DNA from: Streptomyces canus
Lineage (GTDB): Bacteria; Actinomycetota; Actinomycetes; Streptomycetales; Streptomycetaceae
NCBI RefSeq assembly: GCF_001514145.1
Contig: NZ_KQ948656.1
Coordinates: 744,001 to 808,000 of the forward strand
Length of the DNA: 64,000 bases
Direction: 5' to 3'
This document shows, one piece after another, positions 1 to 10,988 of the stretch. The notes beneath the pieces are model-generated. The model was not told the DNA's origin, did not search any database, and worked only from the letters and a program-made list of their open reading frames with translations. Position 1 is the first letter of the stretch. Every line of letters begins with the position of its first letter. A program made the position numbers and the translations under genes.

Positions 1-21
1 CTGTACGCGTCCGGGAGCCGG

Positions 22-1020
22 TCAGCCGTTGGCCAGGAGCTCCAGCGTGTCGATCACACGGTTCGAGAAGCCCCACTCGTTGTCGTACCAGGCGACGACC
101 TTCACGTGGCGGCCCTCCACGCGGGTCAGGGCCGAATCGAAGATCGACGAGGCGGGATTGCCCGTGATGTCCGAGGACACGAGCGGGTCCTCCGAGTACT
201 CGAGGACGCCCGCGAGGGGGCCCTCGGCGGCGGAACGGTAGGCCGCCAGTACGTCTTCGCGGGTCACGTCACGCGCGACGGTCGTGTTCAGCTCGACGAG
301 GGAGCCGACGGGGACCGGGACGCGGATCGAGTCACCGGACAACTTGCCGTCCAGGTTCGGCAGCACCAGGCCGATCGCCTTGGCGGCGCCGGTCGTCGTG
401 GGCACGATGTTGACACCGGCGGCGCGGGCGCGACGGGCGTCGCGGTGCGGGCCGTCCTGGAGGTTCTGCTCCTGCGTGTAAGCGTGCACGGTCGTCATGA
501 AGCCGTGCTCGATGCCGGCGAGCTCGTCGAGCACCGAGGCGAGCGGTGCGAGCGCGTTGGTCGTGCACGAGGCATTGGAGACGATCGTGTGCACGTCCGG
601 GTCGTAGGCGTCGGTGTTGACCCCGTACGCCAGGGTGACGTCGGCACCGTCCGAGGGTGCGCTGACGAGTACCTTCTTCGCGCCCGCGTCGAGGTGGGCG
701 CGGGCGGCCTTGGCCGAGGTGAACCGTCCGGTGGCCTCCAGCACGATGTCGACGCCGAGTTCGGCCCACGGCAGCTGCGCCGGTTCACGCTCGGCGAGCA
801 CGGTGATGCGACGGCCGTCGACGACCAGGGTGTTCCCGTCGACGGTCACCGGACGGCCGAGACGGCCGGCCGTGCTGTCGTAGGCGAGCAGCCTCGCGAG
901 GGTGGCGGGCTCGGTGAGGTCGTTGACGGCGACGACCTCCAGGGCGCTGTCGCGTTCGAGGAGCGCGCGCAGCACATTGCGTCCGATGCGGCCGAATCCG
1001 TTGATGGCGATGCGAGTCAT
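22..1020 (-). CDS. gap: glyceraldehyde-3-phosphate dehydrogenase, type I (332 aa)
   Basis: Cytoplasmic glycolytic enzyme that oxidises and phosphorylates glyceraldehyde-3-phosphate with NAD. The N-terminal Rossmann motif NGFGRIGR is at residues 7-14, Asp34 in VNDLTE suits NAD use, the catalytic Cys152 lies in SNASCTTN and the activating His179 in TTVHAYTQEQ. Full family length. The start is the ATG just before TRIAINGFGRIGR; a longer reading to 1092 would add an unrelated tail. An SD-like GGGAAGGGA precedes it. The gene stands alone rather than with pgk and tpi, so it is probably a second, accessory gap paralogue. It is divergent from the rox leader region. Confidence 0.95.
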   Translation of the reverse strand: MTRIAINGFGRIGRNVLRALLERDSALEVVAVNDLTEPATLARLLAYDSTAGRLGRPVTVDGNTLVVDGRRITVLAEREPAQLPWAELGVDIVLEATGRFTSAKAARAHLDAGAKKVLVSAPSDGADVTLAYGVNTDAYDPDVHTIVSNASCTTNALAPLASVLDELAGIEHGFMTTVHAYTQEQNLQDGPHRDARRARAAGVNIVPTTTGAAKAIGLVLPNLDGKLSGDSIRVPVPVGSLVELNTTVARDVTREDVLAAYRSAAEGPLAGVLEYSEDPLVSSDITGNPASSIFDSALTRVEGRHVKVVAWYDNEWGFSNRVIDTLELLANG

Positions 1021-1130
1021 GAATGGTGTCCCTTCCCTATGCCCACCAGGTTCGCGCGCGGCATCGACCGCTGACAGTGGCGGGATCGCCATGGTTCAAA
1101 AGGATCGCGCCACACACTCTCCGGAAAGGG

Positions 1131-1161
1131 TTGGACGGAGCAGTCCCCGGGCTTGTAGCTT
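1131..1161 (+). promoter_or_regulatory. candidate promoter for the rox leader transcript
   Basis: TTGGAC (1131-1136) and TAGCTT (1156-1161) are separated by 19 nt and sit 38 nt before the leader ORF. The half-site GGGCTTG lies just inside it, which resembles one arm of the rifamycin-associated element as I remember it, but no full palindrome is present. Weak call by eye. Confidence 0.25.
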
Positions 1162-1198
1162 GCAGTCGACCGCGACACCGCCCCAGGAGGTGAGACCC

Positions 1199-3714
<2,516 letters not shown>

Positions 3715-3734
3715 GGGGACAGGCTACGCAGAGG

Positions 3735-4163
3735 TCAGGCGTCCTCGATCGTCGCCGTGACGGGCGTGCCGATCTCGACCGTACGGCTGACCGTGCACAG
3801 GCGGTCGTGGGAGGTCTTCACCGCGCGGGGCAGGATGGTGCGGGCCCGGTCCGCGCCCTCGCCGTCGGGGAAGGTGACAGTGAAGGTGACCGCGAGGTCG
3901 GTCAGCCGGTTGCCGAGCTCGTCGTTGATCTTGTTGCCGCTCACCTCGACGGAGAACGAGGTCGGCTCGGCATGACGGCTCGTGGCGAGGTCGACGTCCA
4001 CCGCCGTGCAGCCGCCGAGCGCGGCGAGGAGCAGTTCGACCGGGGTGAACTCGCTGTCGGAACCGGTGCCGAAGCTGATGGTGCCGCCACGGGTGTTGGT
4101 GGCGACGAAGTGGCCGGTACTGGTGCGCTCGACGGTGACGGACCGCGCGGAGTTTTCGCTCAT
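3735..4163 (-). CDS. OsmC/Ohr-family peroxiredoxin-like protein
   Basis: A 142-aa OsmC-fold protein, expected to reduce organic hydroperoxides as a homodimer in the cytoplasm. Both family cysteines are visible: Cys52 in LGGCTAVDV and Cys123 in RLCTVSRTVE, the peroxidatic and resolving pair. ATG start at 4163. It lies immediately upstream (in transcription order) of the GlxA-type regulator, 20 bp apart, so the two may be co-transcribed. The SerOsmC or YhfA branch is likelier than Ohr, but this cannot be settled by eye. Confidence 0.85.
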   Translation of the reverse strand: MSENSARSVTVERTSTGHFVATNTRGGTISFGTGSDSEFTPVELLLAALGGCTAVDVDLATSRHAEPTSFSVEVSGNKINDELGNRLTDLAVTFTVTFPDGEGADRARTILPRAVKTSHDRLCTVSRTVEIGTPVTATIEDA

Positions 4164-4220
4164 GCCGAGGACATTAGTCCGACGTGCCGAGCGGTGCCCG
4201 CGGGCGACAGTGCCGGTACG

Positions 4221-5192
4221 TCACCACTCGGCCTCCAGCGCCTCCACCAGCCGGGAGATGGCGCTCAGATCGGGCAGGCCGCGCAGCTTGGCCACGGCCT
4301 CGCGGCTGCCGAACGCACGCTGCTCGGCGGGCCTCGCCGGATCGACCGCGCAATCGGCCTGTACGTACACGTAGTTGAGGTCGGTCGCGAAGAGCATCGA
4401 GAACGCGTCCAGGTTCTTGATCACCGCGCGGCCCCCGGCGTCCCGGTAGGCGCGCACCAGGCGCCGTGCCGCATCTGCGTCGAAGCGGTTGCCACCCGAC
4501 CACACGTGGACGGCACGGGCCAGTTCACGCTCCGCCGAGACGGGCCCGGCGTTGTCCCAGTCGAGCAGGACAGGTCCGTCGGGGCCGACCAGGACGTTCT
4601 GCGGCCGCATGTCGAGATGGGAGGTCACCACGTCTCCGGGGGACGACGGCGAGACATGCCGCGCCAGCTCAACGGCTGTCGTGGCCACGAACCGGCCCAG
4701 CTCCCCCGCCCAGGGCAGGCCGGCCCGCTCCACCTTCCCGAGCAGTTCGGCCCAGTCGGACTCCGGGTTGCACCGTTCGTACCAGCCGCTCGGTGTTCCG
4801 CTCGTGCCCTCTCCCGCCTTGTGCAGGATGGCGAGCGTACGGCCGCACCAGCTCAGGGTCGCCGGGTCCGACGGGTCGGCCGCGGTGCCGTCGACCCAGT
4901 CGTACAGCTTCACGTAGGAACCCTCAGGGAGCCGTACGGCATGGGCGCCGGTGCGGTCGGGCAGGAGACGGGGCGCGGAGATGCCCAGCGTCTCCGCCGC
5001 GTCGCGCAGTGCGGACTCGGCGCCGACGTCCGGCTCGTCCTTCTCGAAGAGCAGCTCCTTCACCGCCCAGGCGGTGCCGTTCCCGGACAGCTTCCAGATC
5101 TGTCCCAGGGCACCGCGGGCGACGGGCGTCATCGTCCAGTCCCCCGCGCCGAGAGCGTAGGTGTCCGCGATGAGTTCACCCGTGTTCCGCAT
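4221..5192 (-). CDS. aminoglycoside-phosphotransferase-fold (APH) kinase, substrate unknown
   Basis: A 323-aa protein with the APH/choline-kinase fold. The ATP-binding Lys is in AWAVKELLFEKDE, the catalytic loop is HLDMRPQNVLV and the metal-binding segment is VLLDWDNAG, so the phosphotransfer residues are intact. The chosen ATG (MRNTGELIADTY) has GGGGAG 5 nt upstream; the reading frame extends 10 codons further but without a better site. No substrate can be deduced: relatives phosphorylate aminoglycosides, homoserine, choline or trehalose. It is 37 nt downstream of the TPR gene on the same strand. Confidence 0.75.
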   Translation of the reverse strand: MRNTGELIADTYALGAGDWTMTPVARGALGQIWKLSGNGTAWAVKELLFEKDEPDVGAESALRDAAETLGISAPRLLPDRTGAHAVRLPEGSYVKLYDWVDGTAADPSDPATLSWCGRTLAILHKAGEGTSGTPSGWYERCNPESDWAELLGKVERAGLPWAGELGRFVATTAVELARHVSPSSPGDVVTSHLDMRPQNVLVGPDGPVLLDWDNAGPVSAERELARAVHVWSGGNRFDADAARRLVRAYRDAGGRAVIKNLDAFSMLFATDLNYVYVQADCAVDPARPAEQRAFGSREAVAKLRGLPDLSAISRLVEALEAEW

Positions 5193-5228
5193 ACAACTCC
5201 CCAGCTCCGACGCGCAGTTCATCGCAGC

Positions 5229-6905
5229 CTATCCGCAGCAGCCCGACGTCTGGGCCGAACCGGTTTCCAGACGGCAGAAGCAGGACGCCTCGACCGGTAC
5301 GTCGGCCAGCGCGGCGGCGATCCGCAGGTGCTGGGCGACGATCCGCGCCTCCCCTTCCTTCTTCCCGCGGACCAGGCACTCGTGGAGCCCGTGCAGCGCC
5401 CACACGTTGCCCGGGTGCTGGAGAGGCCGCGGGAGGGTGTCGTCGAGACCGAGGTCGGCGCGGTAGACGGCCTCGGCCTCGGCGAGGTGTCCCTGTTCGA
5501 GCAGGAGGGCGCCATAGGCGTGGCGGGTGGGCTGCATCCAGCCCCACGGCTCGTCGTAGGGGAGGTTGTCGTCCAGCTCGACCGATCGCTCGAGGGCCGC
5601 GAAGGCGGTGTCGAACTCGCCCTTGCGGTAGGCCAGTTCGCCGTCGAGCATCGCCGAGGCGATGGCCAGGATGTCGGCGCACGTGTTGTTGAACACCATG
5701 CGGGTCTCGGGGACCTCGGCGACCGCCTCATGGAACAGGGCGCGTTCGCTCTCCGCCTCGGTGATGCGGCCGAGGGCGGACAAGGCGACACCACGGGCGT
5801 AGTGGAGCATCGCCGTGGTCACGCAGTACAGCCGCGGGTCGGCGGGCAGCGGGAGGTCCAGGATGTCGGTCCAGCGGCCGAAGCGGATCAGGACGTGGAC
5901 GCGCATCGCGAGGAAGCCCTCGAGCCAGTCGGCCATGGGCGGGCTCTCGACCCGCAGAAGGTCCTCCGGGATCGACGCCTCCAGCTGCGCGGCGGTCTCC
6001 AGGGCGGTCTCCGACTGGCCCAGGAACATCGCCCCGTAGATCTTGAAGTGGTAGTTGTGCGAGCGGTAGAGCGTGTAGAAGTTCATCGCTCCGGCCCGGG
6101 CGCGGACCTTCTCGTCGGCGGCGATCGCGGCGCTGTTGTCGGCCACCACCCGCCGGTAGTCACCGCACAGCACCTCCAGGTGCGAGGGCATGTGCAGCAG
6201 ATGCCCGGCGTCCGGCACCAGGCCGCGCAGCCGGTCCGCGACGGACAGGGCCAGTTCGGGAGTGGGCGACATCTCCATCAGATGGATGTACAGGTGCAGG
6301 ATGCCCGGGTGGGTGCGCCCGGTGGCGCCGGTGAGGGCGCGCTCCAGGACCGCCCGTGCCTCGCGGGTGCGCGCTCCGTCAGCGGGCTCGCCGGTGCGCA
6401 GGTCCCACAGTTGCCAGGGCGTGAGGTTCATCAGCGCGTCCGCGTACAGGGCGGTCACGTCCACGTCGTCCGGGGCGAGTTCGTGGACGGCGCGCATGGT
6501 GTCGGCGTACGGCGCGTTCCACACCGCGCAGTCCTCGGCGGGCTCCGCCTGCGGGTAGCGGGCACGGAGGGCACCGATCAGGGCCCGCTCCACCTCGGTG
6601 GCCCGGGCGGCCGCCTTCTCGTGCGCCGACTCGACGGCCGTATGGGTGCGTCGGACGGTCCGGGCCAGGTCCCGGTCGTCGAAGAACTCCCAGGGCTTGT
6701 TGTAGTTCGGGCCCAGGGCGTAGGCGATGCCCCAGTGGGCCATCGCGCAGTCGGGGTCCGCGGCGGCCGCCTTCTCGAAGCAGGCCACGGCCTCCTCGTG
6801 GTGGAAGGCGTACGTCCACACCAGGCCACGGTCGAACCAGAGTTGGGCCTCGGCGGAGTCGGTGGTGACGGATCGGCCGTGGGAGCCGAGGTCGTAGTAC
6901 TCCAT
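5229..6905 (-). CDS. tetratricopeptide-repeat protein, 558 aa
   Basis: Soluble TPR protein. From about residue 25 the sequence is a run of helix pairs such as LWFDRGLVWTYAFHHEEAV with the TPR signature of Gly/Ala and large aromatics, followed by further repeats (AMAHWGIAYALGPNYNKPW and, near the C-terminus, YGALLLEQGHLAEAEAVY). No signal peptide or enzyme motif seen. The start is placed at MEYYDLGSHGRSV, where the conserved-looking sequence begins; the open frame continues 39 codons upstream through the terminator hairpin of the conservon and is not believed. The C-terminus has closely spaced Cys residues (SCFC and a terminal CCG). Molecular role unknown. Confidence 0.7.
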   Translation of the reverse strand: MEYYDLGSHGRSVTTDSAEAQLWFDRGLVWTYAFHHEEAVACFEKAAAADPDCAMAHWGIAYALGPNYNKPWEFFDDRDLARTVRRTHTAVESAHEKAAARATEVERALIGALRARYPQAEPAEDCAVWNAPYADTMRAVHELAPDDVDVTALYADALMNLTPWQLWDLRTGEPADGARTREARAVLERALTGATGRTHPGILHLYIHLMEMSPTPELALSVADRLRGLVPDAGHLLHMPSHLEVLCGDYRRVVADNSAAIAADEKVRARAGAMNFYTLYRSHNYHFKIYGAMFLGQSETALETAAQLEASIPEDLLRVESPPMADWLEGFLAMRVHVLIRFGRWTDILDLPLPADPRLYCVTTAMLHYARGVALSALGRITEAESERALFHEAVAEVPETRMVFNNTCADILAIASAMLDGELAYRKGEFDTAFAALERSVELDDNLPYDEPWGWMQPTRHAYGALLLEQGHLAEAEAVYRADLGLDDTLPRPLQHPGNVWALHGLHECLVRGKKEGEARIVAQHLRIAAALADVPVEASCFCRLETGSAQTSGCCG

Positions 6906-6973
6906 GCGCCGCAATTCTGCCCGAAGGAGGGCCTTTGGGCCGCGTGGGAGCCGATCTGTCGCCCGAACGGACA

Positions 6974-7025
6974 CAGGTGCCGGAGCGTGGACTGGTGAAA
7001 CCGTCAGTCCTCGCTCCGGCACCTG
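6974..7025 (-). terminator. long perfect hairpin ending the conservon transcript
   Basis: CAGGTGCCGGAGCG (6974-6987) pairs with 7012-7025, then after one T-T mismatch GGACT pairs with AGTCC; loop 6994-7005. Nineteen pairs in total, 18 bp past the P450 stop codon. There is no T-run, as is usual for Streptomyces terminators. Confidence 0.75.
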
Positions 7026-7043
7026 CCGGGCGGTGCTAAGCCG

Positions 7044-8396
7044 TCACACACGGAAGATCTCGAGGAAACTGCTCCAGAAGCCCTTCTTGACCGGCTTCTG
7101 CGCCGCGGGCGCGGGGACGCGGGCCGCGGGGGCGGGCTGCTGGACGGCGGCCGGGCGGGGCGCGGTGGCGGACCCGTACGCCGATGCCATCCGAGTGGCC
7201 GGGGTGGGGCTGAACTGGACGGGGAGGGTGGCCAGGGCGCGGTGGAACGGTCCGGGACGCCACTCCAGCTTCTGGGCCGGGACGCTCAGCACCAGGTCGG
7301 GCAGGGCGTTGAGGATCACCTCGATGGCGGTGACCGCGATGACCTGGGCCGGGCTCTTGGCCGGGCAGGCATGCGGGCCCGCGCCCCAGGCGAGGTGGGC
7401 GCCGCGGCTGTGGGCCTGGCCCGACGAGGTGAGCGCCGGGTCGCTGTTGGCACCGGCGAAGCTGATGACCAGGGGGGAGTTCGCCTGAACCACCACTCCA
7501 CCGAGGTCGACGTCCTGCACCGGGAAGTGCGTCGCGTAGTTGGCGATCGGCGGGTTGTTGAGCAGGACGTGGTCGAGGGCGTCCTCGATCTGCATGCTCG
7601 GCCCGTTGTCGCCCTCCCGGTCGAGGAGCAGCAGGAGGGAGTTGGCGATGAGGTTGCGCTCAGGCTCCACTCCGGCGCCGACCAGCATCACCAGCTGGTC
7701 CTTGAGCTCCTCGTCGCTGAGGCCGGCGGGGTGCTGGACCAGCCAGGAGGTGATGTCGTCGCCGGGCTCGCGGCGCTTGAGGGAGACCAGCTCCATGAAG
7801 CAGGCGGTGAGTTCGTCGCTGGCGCGCAGCGCGTCCTTGCCGTCGAACATGTCGGCCATCGCGCTCGTGACGCGGTCGCCGATGGCGGCGGGGCAGCCGA
7901 AGAGCTTGTTGATCATCAGCAGCGGCAGCAGCTTGGCGTAGTCGTTGATCAGGTCCGCCCGGCCCCGCTCGCTGAACTGGTCGATGAGGTAGGCGGCGAT
8001 CGGTTCGACGTCGCGGCGGATGCGGGTGACGTTGAGCCGGTCGAGGCTCTCGGTGACCGCCTTGCGCAGCCTGAGGTGCTGGGCGCCGTCGGTGAACAGG
8101 CAGTTGGGCCGGTAGGCCATCATCGGCAGGACGGGGCTGTCGAGGGGAACCCGGCCGTCGTTGAGGGCGGTCCAGCGGCGGCCGTCGCGCGCGAACAGGG
8201 CGGGGTTCTGGAGCACCCGCAGGGCCGTCTCGTGTCCGACGACCAGGGTGGCGTCGACTCCGGGGGCCAGTTCCACCGGGCCCGCGGGTCCGTGCGCCCG
8301 GAGGTAGTCGTAGACCTTCTGCGGGTCTGCCGCGAAGGAGCCGTCGTACATGGGGCATCTGGCCGCACCGGTGGCGGCCGTGTCGTGAACGTCCAT
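7044..8396 (-). CDS. conservon-associated cytochrome P450, CYP157-like, ExxR motif missing
   Basis: A 450-aa P450-fold protein, last gene of the conservon, 52 bp after cvnD. The haem-ligand Cys344 is present in WGAGPHACPAK. The K-helix ExxR that is nearly universal in P450s is replaced: the segment reads ALDHVLLNNPP, giving His276 and Leu279 at the Glu and Arg places. In the I-helix, GAGVEPE (240-246) has Pro245 where the oxygen-activating Thr is expected. CYP157 members of Streptomyces conservons are known for loss of ExxR, which fits. The last 50 residues are an Ala/Pro-rich linker ending KKGFWSSFLEIFRV, a basic amphipathic segment that could bind membrane. A catalytic role is doubtful. Confidence 0.85.
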   Translation of the reverse strand: MDVHDTAATGAARCPMYDGSFAADPQKVYDYLRAHGPAGPVELAPGVDATLVVGHETALRVLQNPALFARDGRRWTALNDGRVPLDSPVLPMMAYRPNCLFTDGAQHLRLRKAVTESLDRLNVTRIRRDVEPIAAYLIDQFSERGRADLINDYAKLLPLLMINKLFGCPAAIGDRVTSAMADMFDGKDALRASDELTACFMELVSLKRREPGDDITSWLVQHPAGLSDEELKDQLVMLVGAGVEPERNLIANSLLLLLDREGDNGPSMQIEDALDHVLLNNPPIANYATHFPVQDVDLGGVVVQANSPLVISFAGANSDPALTSSGQAHSRGAHLAWGAGPHACPAKSPAQVIAVTAIEVILNALPDLVLSVPAQKLEWRPGPFHRALATLPVQFSPTPATRMASAYGSATAPRPAAVQQPAPAARVPAPAAQKPVKKGFWSSFLEIFRV

Positions 8397-8448
8397 GTCT
8401 GTGTCCTTTGGTGGCCCGGACCATGTGGCCCGGGCGGGGGGTGGTGGT

Positions 8449-9057
8449 TCAGGCGGCGCGGTCGAGGAGGTGACGCACGAGGGCGATCAGGGCGCGGGCG
8501 GAGGAGCGCTGGTCGCGGGCGTCGCAGTAGATGACGGGAGTGTCCGGAAGCAGGTCGAGGGCTTCGCGGATCTCGTCCTCCTCGAAGTGGCTGGTCTGCG
8601 AGAAGGTGTTGACGGCGATCGCGTACTCGAGGCCGTACTCGTCGATCAGGTCGATGACCGGGAAGGTCTCCTCCAGACGTGAGGGGTCGACCAGGAGCAG
8701 GGCGCCGAGCGCACCGCGGGCCATGTCCTCCCACAGCTGCATGAAGCGCTGCTGTCCGGGGGTGCCGAACAGGTACAGCACCAGCTCGTCGCTCAGGGTC
8801 AGCCGGCCGAAGTCCAGCGCCACGGTGGTGGTCGCCTTCTCCGGCGCCCCGCGCAGGTCGTCGACGTGCATGGACGCCTGGGTCATCTTCTCCTCGGTAC
8901 GCAGAGGAGTGATCTCCGACAGAGACCCGATGAAGGTCGTCTTGCCCACGGCGAAGTGTCCGACCACCAGGATCTTCGCGGCGGTGGTCACGTCGGCGGA
9001 CACGTAGATGGAGCCGTTCGCCCCGGGGTCAGCCGATGTTGAGGGTTTCGAGTCCAT
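8449..9057 (-). CDS. cvnD: conservon Ras-like GTP-binding protein CvnD
   Basis: A 202-aa small GTPase of the conservon. The P-loop GHFAVGKTT starts at residue 33, the switch-II motif is FGTPGQQRF, and the base-recognition loop is the atypical AVNTF in place of NKxD, as in other CvnD proteins. In the S. coelicolor Cvn9 system these proteins associate at the membrane with CvnA-C and respond to the sensor. The ATG at 9057 lies inside the cvnC 3' end, a 29-nt overlap. It is followed by the P450 gene. Confidence 0.9.
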   Translation of the reverse strand: MDSKPSTSADPGANGSIYVSADVTTAAKILVVGHFAVGKTTFIGSLSEITPLRTEEKMTQASMHVDDLRGAPEKATTTVALDFGRLTLSDELVLYLFGTPGQQRFMQLWEDMARGALGALLLVDPSRLEETFPVIDLIDEYGLEYAIAVNTFSQTSHFEEDEIREALDLLPDTPVIYCDARDQRSSARALIALVRHLLDRAA

Positions 9058-9406
9058 GCAGAACCTTCTCGAGTATCGCTCGGGGAACGTGCTGGGCGGG
9101 GGCCGGTTCAGCGCGACGCAGGAGGTGCCCCTGTTCGAATAAATCGGACAGCAGCAGTCGGGCCACGCCGACCGGCAGTCCCAGATGACCGGCGACTTCG
9201 GCGACCGACAGGTAGCCGCCCGAACAGAGCTCCCAGATCGCCCGTACCTCGGGTCCGGCCCCGAGCGGCAGGGTCCGGTCGGGGGCCAGGCACACCAGCG
9301 TGTGCAGGGCCAGGTCGTCGTCGGAGGGGAGACGACGACCGCCGGTGATGACGTAGGAGCGGACGAAGTCGCTGGTTACCGGAGCGTCCTCGCCGGGCCA
9401 GGTCAT
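9029..9406 (-). CDS. cvnC: conservon DUF742 protein CvnC
   Basis: A 125-aa DUF742 protein with a winged-helix-like C-terminal half (GYLSVAEVAGHLGLPVGVARLLLSDL split over a helix-turn-helix pattern). It is the third component of the conservon and probably an adaptor between the roadblock protein and the GTPase. The ATG at 9406 overlaps the cvnB stop codon in an ATGA, and its 3' end overlaps cvnD, so translation of the set is coupled. Starting further upstream would run into cvnB. Confidence 0.9.
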   Translation of the reverse strand: MTWPGEDAPVTSDFVRSYVITGGRRLPSDDDLALHTLVCLAPDRTLPLGAGPEVRAIWELCSGGYLSVAEVAGHLGLPVGVARLLLSDLFEQGHLLRRAEPAPAQHVPRAILEKVLHGLETLNIG

Positions 9407-9804
9407 GCGTCTACGCCGGTGTTCTGGCGCGGAATGGCGCTCATCGCCTTGGTCAGCGCGCCCACCGTCTTCTGCATCCGGATCGACATGGCCTCCATGT
9501 CGACGTCCAGAGCGGTGGAGACGGCGAGGTAGGAGCCACTGCCCCCGGCGATGAGGAAGATCCATCCGCCGTCGAACTCGATCAGTGTCTGCTTCCAGAG
9601 GCCCTTGCCGCCGCCGACGAAGGGGGCGACGCTGCGGCACAGGGACTGCAGGGAGCTCATCGCGGCGGCGTTGCGTTCCGCGTCGTCACGGACGATGCCG
9701 TCGGACCGCTGCATCAGCAGGCCGTCCGCCGAGACGAGGATGGCGTGGCGGGCTCCGCGCACCTCGAGCACGTCGTTCAGCACCCACGACAGATCGGGAT
9801 TCAC
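9403..9804 (-). CDS. cvnB: conservon roadblock/LC7 protein CvnB
   Basis: A 133-aa roadblock/LC7-domain protein covering almost its whole length (LSWVLNDVLEVRGARHAILVS... then DGLLMQRSDGI and ERNAAAMSSLQSL), as in MglB-type GTPase regulators. It probably acts as the regulator or activating protein of CvnD. GTG start inside a GTGA overlap with the cvnA stop. Second gene of the operon. Confidence 0.9.
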   Translation of the reverse strand: MNPDLSWVLNDVLEVRGARHAILVSADGLLMQRSDGIVRDDAERNAAAMSSLQSLCRSVAPFVGGGKGLWKQTLIEFDGGWIFLIAGGSGSYLAVSTALDVDMEAMSIRMQKTVGALTKAMSAIPRQNTGVDA

Positions 9805-10988
9805 TGGTTCTGAGGTCCTTCCGTGTTGTCCGAGTCCCGCCCGAGCAGGGTTCCGCGAGCGAATGCCTTGAGCCGCGAGGCGGTCTCTTCGCCGGCCGCG
9901 TCCAGGTCGGGAACGTCCGCGCCGGGCGAGGCCACCACGGAGACGGAGCCGTTGCGCCGCCGGCGGCGCTTGGGGAGGCCTCCGGCGGTCTGTCCGACGA
10001 CGAGGGAGGCGACGGGGGTCGGCTTGGCCGCCGCGGGCTCGCCCTCGTGCTCGTCGAGTTCGACGGGTGCGGGTGCGGGCACGTCCGCCGTCAGAAGGTT
10101 CTCGGGCACCCGGATCACGGCACGCACACCGCCGTAGGGGGAGACCGCGTCGACGGAGACGTGGAACCCGTAGTGGGCGGCGAGCTTCCCGGAGAGGGCG
10201 AAGCCGAACTTGGGCGGGTCGCCGAGGCTCGTGATGTCCACGGATCCGCCGGTGGTCAGCAGGGACGCGGCGCGGGCCTTGGTCTCCTGGTCCATACCGA
10301 GACCGGCATCGTCGACGATCAGGCATATCCCGGTCGGGACGGCCTGGATGTTGATCTCGACGGGGGTGCCGGGGGCGCTGTACTTGGTGGCGTTGTCGAG
10401 CAGTTCGGCCAGGACCATGGCGACCGGTTCGACCGCGCGGCTGGTGATCGCGACGTTGGCCTGCGAGTGGACCTTGACCCGCTCGAAGTCGCGGATCCGC
10501 CCCTGGGCGCTGCGGGCGACGTCGTACACCGAGGCGTCCCGGTCGCGCCGGCCGAGCCAGCCTCCGCAGAGCACCGAGATGCCCTTGGTACGGCGGCTGA
10601 ACTGGCTGCCGGTGTGGTCGACCAGCATCAGGTCGCCGAGGACCGCGTGGTCGTCGCCGTACTTCTGCTGGAGGCCGTCGAGCAGGGCCAGTTGCTCCTC
10701 GGCGAGAGTCGCCAGGGTGCCGACGGCCGACTTCAGGGTCGCCTTCGTCGCCGACTCGGCGTCCTTGCGCACCTCTTCCAGATCCGCGGCGTGCCGCGCG
10801 CTCACCGACGAGTAGGTCGTCTGGAGCTCGGCGAGCTGACCTCGCACACTCGCCACGTCGCCGTGCAGTTTGTTGTTGTTCGCGCGGAGCTGGATGTTGG
10901 TTCTCCGTGCGCGCATCACTGCGAAAATCGCAGCGATGAGTACCACGAGCAGGATCCACAGGAGTGGATCTTCGAACAATGACGTCAT
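9801..10988 (-). CDS. cvnA: conservon sensor kinase-like protein CvnA
   Basis: First gene of the conservon, 395 aa. One N-terminal membrane segment (LLWILLVVLIAAIFAVM, about residues 8-24), a coiled coil (about 30-90), a region lacking a clear phosphoacceptor His box, and a HATPase_c domain with N-box ELLDNATKYS and G-boxes around DDAGLGMD and FGFALSGKLAAHYG. C-terminal tail is Pro/Ala-rich with a basic KRRRRRNG. CvnA proteins are histidine-kinase-like sensors without a standard cognate response regulator. ATG at 10988 is preceded by GAAGAGAG; a start 15 codons earlier is possible. Confidence 0.88.
   Translation of the reverse strand: MTSLFEDPLLWILLVVLIAAIFAVMRARRTNIQLRANNNKLHGDVASVRGQLAELQTTYSSVSARHAADLEEVRKDAESATKATLKSAVGTLATLAEEQLALLDGLQQKYGDDHAVLGDLMLVDHTGSQFSRRTKGISVLCGGWLGRRDRDASVYDVARSAQGRIRDFERVKVHSQANVAITSRAVEPVAMVLAELLDNATKYSAPGTPVEINIQAVPTGICLIVDDAGLGMDQETKARAASLLTTGGSVDITSLGDPPKFGFALSGKLAAHYGFHVSVDAVSPYGGVRAVIRVPENLLTADVPAPAPVELDEHEGEPAAAKPTPVASLVVGQTAGGLPKRRRRRNGSVSVVASPGADVPDLDAAGEETASRLKAFARGTLLGRDSDNTEGPQNQ

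Noticed and set aside
1141..1165. Possible rifamycin-associated element (palindrome reported upstream of rifamycin-resistance genes)
   Set aside because: Only a GGGCTTG half-site is seen; the second arm is not its complement, and I could not check the exact consensus.
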